A DNA stretch of 7,792 nt, taken from NCBI GenBank assembly GCA_020348765.1, contig CP070753.1:3017081-3024872 (forward strand), given 5' to 3'. The notes beneath the pieces are model-generated. The model had not been told where the DNA came from, did no database searches, and worked only from the letters and a program-made list of their open reading frames with translations. This DNA comes from Burkholderiales bacterium. Its GTDB lineage: Bacteria; Pseudomonadota; Gammaproteobacteria; Burkholderiales; Burkholderiaceae_E. Of this stretch, positions 5,392 to 7,792 are shown in pieces. Numbering within the stretch: the first letter of the stretch is position 1; every line of letters begins with the position of its first letter. Both the position numbers and the translations under genes were made by a program.

Positions 5392-6195
5392 ATGGACACC
5401 AGCAAGGACCCGCTTCGCATCGGCGAGCGCAGCTTCGGCTCGCGGCTGCTGATCGGCACCGGCAAGTACCGGGACTTCGCGCAGACCCGGGAGGCGGTCG
5501 AAGCCAGCGGCGCCGAGATCGTCACGGTCGCGATCCGGCGCACCAACATCGGCCAGGACGCGAATGCGCCCAGCCTGCTCGAGTACCTGCCGCCGTCGAA
5601 GTTCACGCTGCTTCCGAACACCGCCGGCTGCTACACGGCCGAGGACGCGGTGCGCACGCTGCGGCTGGCGCGCGAACTGCTGGACGGGCACACGCTGGTC
5701 AAGCTCGAGGTGCTGGGCGATCCGCAGACGCTCTTTCCGAACATGCCCGAGACGCTGAAGGCGGCCGAGACGCTGGTGCGCGACGGCTTCGAGGTGATGG
5801 TCTACTGCAGCGACGATCCGATCCAGGCGCGCGAGCTCGAGCGCATCGGCTGCGTCGCGGTCATGCCGCTCGCTTCGCTGATCGGCTCCGGCATGGGCAT
5901 TCTGAATCCGTGGAACCTGGCGCTGATCCTCGAAAAAGCGGAGGTCCCGATCATCGTCGACGCCGGCGTCGGCACTGCCTCGGACGCCGCGGTCGCGATG
6001 GAGCTGGGATGCGCCGGGGTGCTGATGAACACCGCCGTGGCCGCGGCCCAGGACCCGGTGCTGATGGCCGAGGCCATGAAGCAGGCAGTCGAAGCCGGCA
6101 GGAAAGCGTTCCTGGCCGGACGCATGCCGAAGAAACTCTACTCGGCCACGCCGTCTTCGCCCGCCGGCGGCATGATCGCGCCCACGGGCACGTGA
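5392..6195 (+). CDS. thiG: Thiazole synthase ThiG
   Basis: A 267-residue cytosolic TIM-barrel enzyme that makes the thiazole phosphate moiety of thiamine from 1-deoxy-D-xylulose 5-phosphate, dehydroglycine and the sulfur carried by ThiS. Visible features: the N-terminal strand [19 protein letters not shown], the Schiff-base lysine in [10 protein letters not shown] (Lys104), MVYCSDDP (136-143), and the phosphate-binding turns [15 protein letters not shown] (159-173) and [17 protein letters not shown] (190-206). The length is normal for the family. The start ATG follows thiS by 24 nt; its ribosome binding site is weak. The stop overlaps the GTG start of trmB. Beside thiS the role is clear. The enzyme supplying dehydroglycine (ThiO or ThiH) is not seen in the window. 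Confidence 0.97.
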   Translation: MDTSKDPLRIGERSFGSRLLIGTGKYRDFAQTREAVEASGAEIVTVAIRRTNIGQDANAPSLLEYLPPSKFTLLPNTAGCYTAEDAVRTLRLARELLDGHTLVKLEVLGDPQTLFPNMPETLKAAETLVRDGFEVMVYCSDDPIQARELERIGCVAVMPLASLIGSGMGILNPWNLALILEKAEVPIIVDAGVGTASDAAVAMELGCAGVLMNTAVAAAQDPVLMAEAMKQAVEAGRKAFLAGRMPKKLYSATPSSPAGGMIAPTGT

Positions 6196-6971
6196 GTCGG
6201 CCGGCCCGGGTCGCGCATCGCCGGGTCGTGGCCGCCGCACCGGCACCGGCCACCGAGGAAGCCCGCGCGCTGCTGCACCATCCGCACGCACGCACGCACA
6301 TCCGCAGCTTCGTGCTCAAGGGCGGGCGTGTCAGCGACGCGCAGCGCGCGGCCTGCGAGGCCTTGTATCCGCGCTGGGGCATTGCCTACCGGCCGCGGCG
6401 CATGGACCTGCATGCCGCCTTCGAACGGACGGCTCGGCTGGTGCTCGAGATCGGTTTCGGCATGGGCGAAACGACCGCGTGCATCGCCGCCGAGCATCCG
6501 GAACTCGACTTCGTCGCCATCGAGGTGTACACGGCCGGCGTCGGCACCCTGTTGCGGCGCATCGAGGCCGAGGGGCTCGCCAATCTGCGCGTGATCCAGC
6601 ACGACGCGGTCGAAGTCGTGCGCGACATGGTCGCGCCGGCGTCGCTTCACGGCGTGCACGTGTTCTTTCCCGATCCCTGGCACAAGGCGCGCCATCACAA
6701 GCGGCGCCTGATCCAGCCCCCGTTCGTGCACCTGCTGGCCACGCGGATTGCGCCCGGCGGCTACCTGCACTGCGCGACCGACTGGGAGGACTATGCCGAG
6801 CAGATGCTCGAGGTGCTGGCAGCCGAGCCGCTGCTCGAGAACACCGTGCGCCCGAAGCAAGGATTCGCGCCGCGCCCCGACTACCGCCCGATGACCAAGT
6901 TCGAACAGCGCGGGATCAGGCTCGGGCACGGCGTGCGCGACCTGGTGTTCCGGCGCCGCCGCGAAGGCTGA
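6192..6971 (+). CDS. trmB: tRNA (guanine-N7-)-methyltransferase, position 46
   Basis: A 259-residue SAM-dependent enzyme making m7G at position 46 in the variable loop of tRNAs. The SAM-binding motif is [13 protein letters not shown] (83-95). The [15 protein letters not shown] block (158-172) is the TrmB hallmark, with Asp161 probably catalytic. [11 protein letters not shown] (197-207) and the ending [17 protein letters not shown] (235-253) are also typical. The start is taken as GTG 6192, sharing GTGA with the thiG stop, which implies coupled translation; no ATG lies upstream of the conserved part in this frame. The first 35 residues, rich in Ala, Arg and Pro, are variable in the family, so a later start is possible. 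The next gene begins 7 nt after the stop. Confidence 0.95.
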   Translation: MSRPARVAHRRVVAAAPAPATEEARALLHHPHARTHIRSFVLKGGRVSDAQRAACEALYPRWGIAYRPRRMDLHAAFERTARLVLEIGFGMGETTACIAAEHPELDFVAIEVYTAGVGTLLRRIEAEGLANLRVIQHDAVEVVRDMVAPASLHGVHVFFPDPWHKARHHKRRLIQPPFVHLLATRIAPGGYLHCATDWEDYAEQMLEVLAAEPLLENTVRPKQGFAPRPDYRPMTKFEQRGIRLGHGVRDLVFRRRREG

Positions 6972-6978
6972 CCCGACC

Positions 6979-7792
6979 GTGACAGCGCCTTCCGAGCGCG
7001 CCACCGAGCGTGCCTCCGGGCGAGCTCCGGAACGCGCCGCCGAATCGTCCTCCGAGCGTGCCGCCGAGTCGTCGGCCGAGCGCCCCACCGAGCGGCTGAT
7101 CGGGCTGACCCGGCTGCTGCCGTTCACGCGGCCCTATCTGCCCCAGGTCGTGCTGGCGATCGCGTTCCTGCTGCTGGCCGCGGCCAGCACGCTGGCGATC
7201 CCGGTCGCGCTGCGCACGCTGATCGACGCCGGCTTCGACGCAGACACGGCGCTCGAGCGCATCGGCGCGATGCGCGGGCACTTCGGCCTGCTGTTCGGGA
7301 TCGCGGTCGCGCTCGGCGCTTTCACGGCGCTGCGCTACTACATGGTGACCTGGCTTGGCGAGCGCGTGATCGCCGACGTGCGCAAGGCCGTCTATGCCAG
7401 GGTGCTCGAGCAGAGCCCGGAGTTCTTCGAGACCACGCGCACCGGCGAGGTGCTGTCGCGCCTGACGGCCGATGCCACGCTGGTGCAGACCGTGGTCGGC
7501 TCGAGCCTGTCGATGGGGCTGCGCAGCGCGATCCTGTTCGCCGGCGGGCTGACGGTGCTGGTCATCACCAACCCGCGCGTGTCGCTGACCGCGATCGCGA
7601 TCACGACCGTGTTCGTGCTGCCGGCGATGCTGATCGGCCGCCGGCTGCGAAGGCTGTCCCGGACCAGCCAGGACCGGGTCGCCGATTCGAGCGCGATCGC
7701 CACCGAGGTCCTGAACTCGGTCACCGTGGTGCAGAGCTTCGTGCAGGAGCGGCGCGAGCGGCTGCGCTTCGACGCGGCCACCGAGCGCGCGT
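6979..7792 (+). CDS. MsbA-like ABC exporter, N-terminal membrane part, cut by window edge
   Basis: The first 271 codons of a type I ABC exporter half-transporter; the ATP-binding domain lies outside the window. After a repetitive hydrophilic head (residues 6-39), membrane segments are visible near 56-76, 102-125, 183-197 and 199-220. The cytoplasmic loop reads SPEFFETTRTGEVLSRLTAD (146-165), a hallmark of bacterial ABCB/MsbA-type exporters, and further on TEVLNSVTVVQSF precedes the edge. Full-length members have about 580-620 residues and work as dimers moving lipids, drugs or peptides outward; the substrate cannot be told. The start is taken as GTG 6979, 7 nt after trmB, with GAAGG eleven bases upstream; nothing convincing starts between there and the first membrane segment. 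Probably co-transcribed with trmB. Confidence 0.9.
   Translation, partial: MTAPSERATERASGRAPERAAESSSERAAESSAERPTERLIGLTRLLPFTRPYLPQVVLAIAFLLLAAASTLAIPVALRTLIDAGFDADTALERIGAMRGHFGLLFGIAVALGAFTALRYYMVTWLGERVIADVRKAVYARVLEQSPEFFETTRTGEVLSRLTADATLVQTVVGSSLSMGLRSAILFAGGLTVLVITNPRVSLTAIAITTVFVLPAMLIGRRLRRLSRTSQDRVADSSAIATEVLNSVTVVQSFVQERRERLRFDAATERA
6994..7089. repeat. Degenerate 12-nt repeat encoding a tetrapeptide array
   Basis: Eight successive 12-nt units encode ERAT, ERAS, GRAP, ERAA, ESSS, ERAA, ESSA and ERPT at the N-terminus of the ABC exporter. The units are diverged at the DNA level (GAGCGTGCC and GAGCGCGCC are recurrent cores) but the period is strict. The product is a charged, probably disordered cytoplasmic head just before the first membrane helix. 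Confidence 0.85.

Noticed and set aside
4975..6291. A 438-codon minus-strand frame opposite the CLC tail, thiS and thiG
   Set aside because: It is the antisense of well-supported genes and has low-complexity composition.

Overview
This window reads as a chromosomal housekeeping segment from a high-GC bacterium. By eye it is close to 70% G+C, with G/C at most third codon positions and long open frames on every strand as a side effect. The thiS-thiG-trmB order, an E. coli-type tRNA-Gly(CCC) with an encoded CCA end, and the character of the proteins suggest a betaproteobacterium, probably Burkholderiales. That placement is inference; no species can be named. No transposase, integrase, CRISPR array, toxin-antitoxin pair or recognisable defence system is visible.

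Layout. (1) Leftward unit, 1-1265: a small MscS-type mechanosensitive channel gene (366-1265) overlaps by 8 nt the start of a gene for an MgtE-type intracellular N domain (start at 373, running off the left edge). (2) A divergent intergenic region, 1266-1557, holds candidate promoters for both directions and a 13-nt tandem repeat. (3) fhs, formate--tetrahydrofolate ligase (1558-3234), rightward and alone. (4) A tRNA-Gly(CCC) gene on the minus strand (3288-3361), convergent with fhs. (5) A repeat-rich spacer, 3362-3662, with a perfect 17-bp inverted repeat and a hexanucleotide tandem tract. (6) A tightly packed rightward run: a CLC chloride/proton antiporter (3663-5177), thiS (5158-5367), thiG (5392-6195), trmB (6192-6971) and the first 271 codons of an MsbA-like ABC exporter (6979 to the right edge).

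How the genes relate. fhs feeds formate into the one-carbon folate pool. ThiS and ThiG carry sulfur and build the thiazole ring of thiamine. TrmB makes m7G46 in tRNA. The CLC protein, the MscS-like channel and the ABC exporter act at the inner membrane. The rightward genes overlap or nearly touch (20-nt overlap, 24-nt gap, 4-nt overlap, 7-nt gap), so co-transcription is likely, but no single pathway unites them.

The most unusual signal lies in the gene edges. Six short-period tandem repeats (24, 13, 21, 6, 15 and 12 nt) all sit at gene termini or in the spacers beside them. The coding ones make low-complexity protein tails. The spacers around the tRNA also share a GC-rich 10-mer and the strong inverted repeat. 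I found no evidence for a wholly new multi-gene system here.
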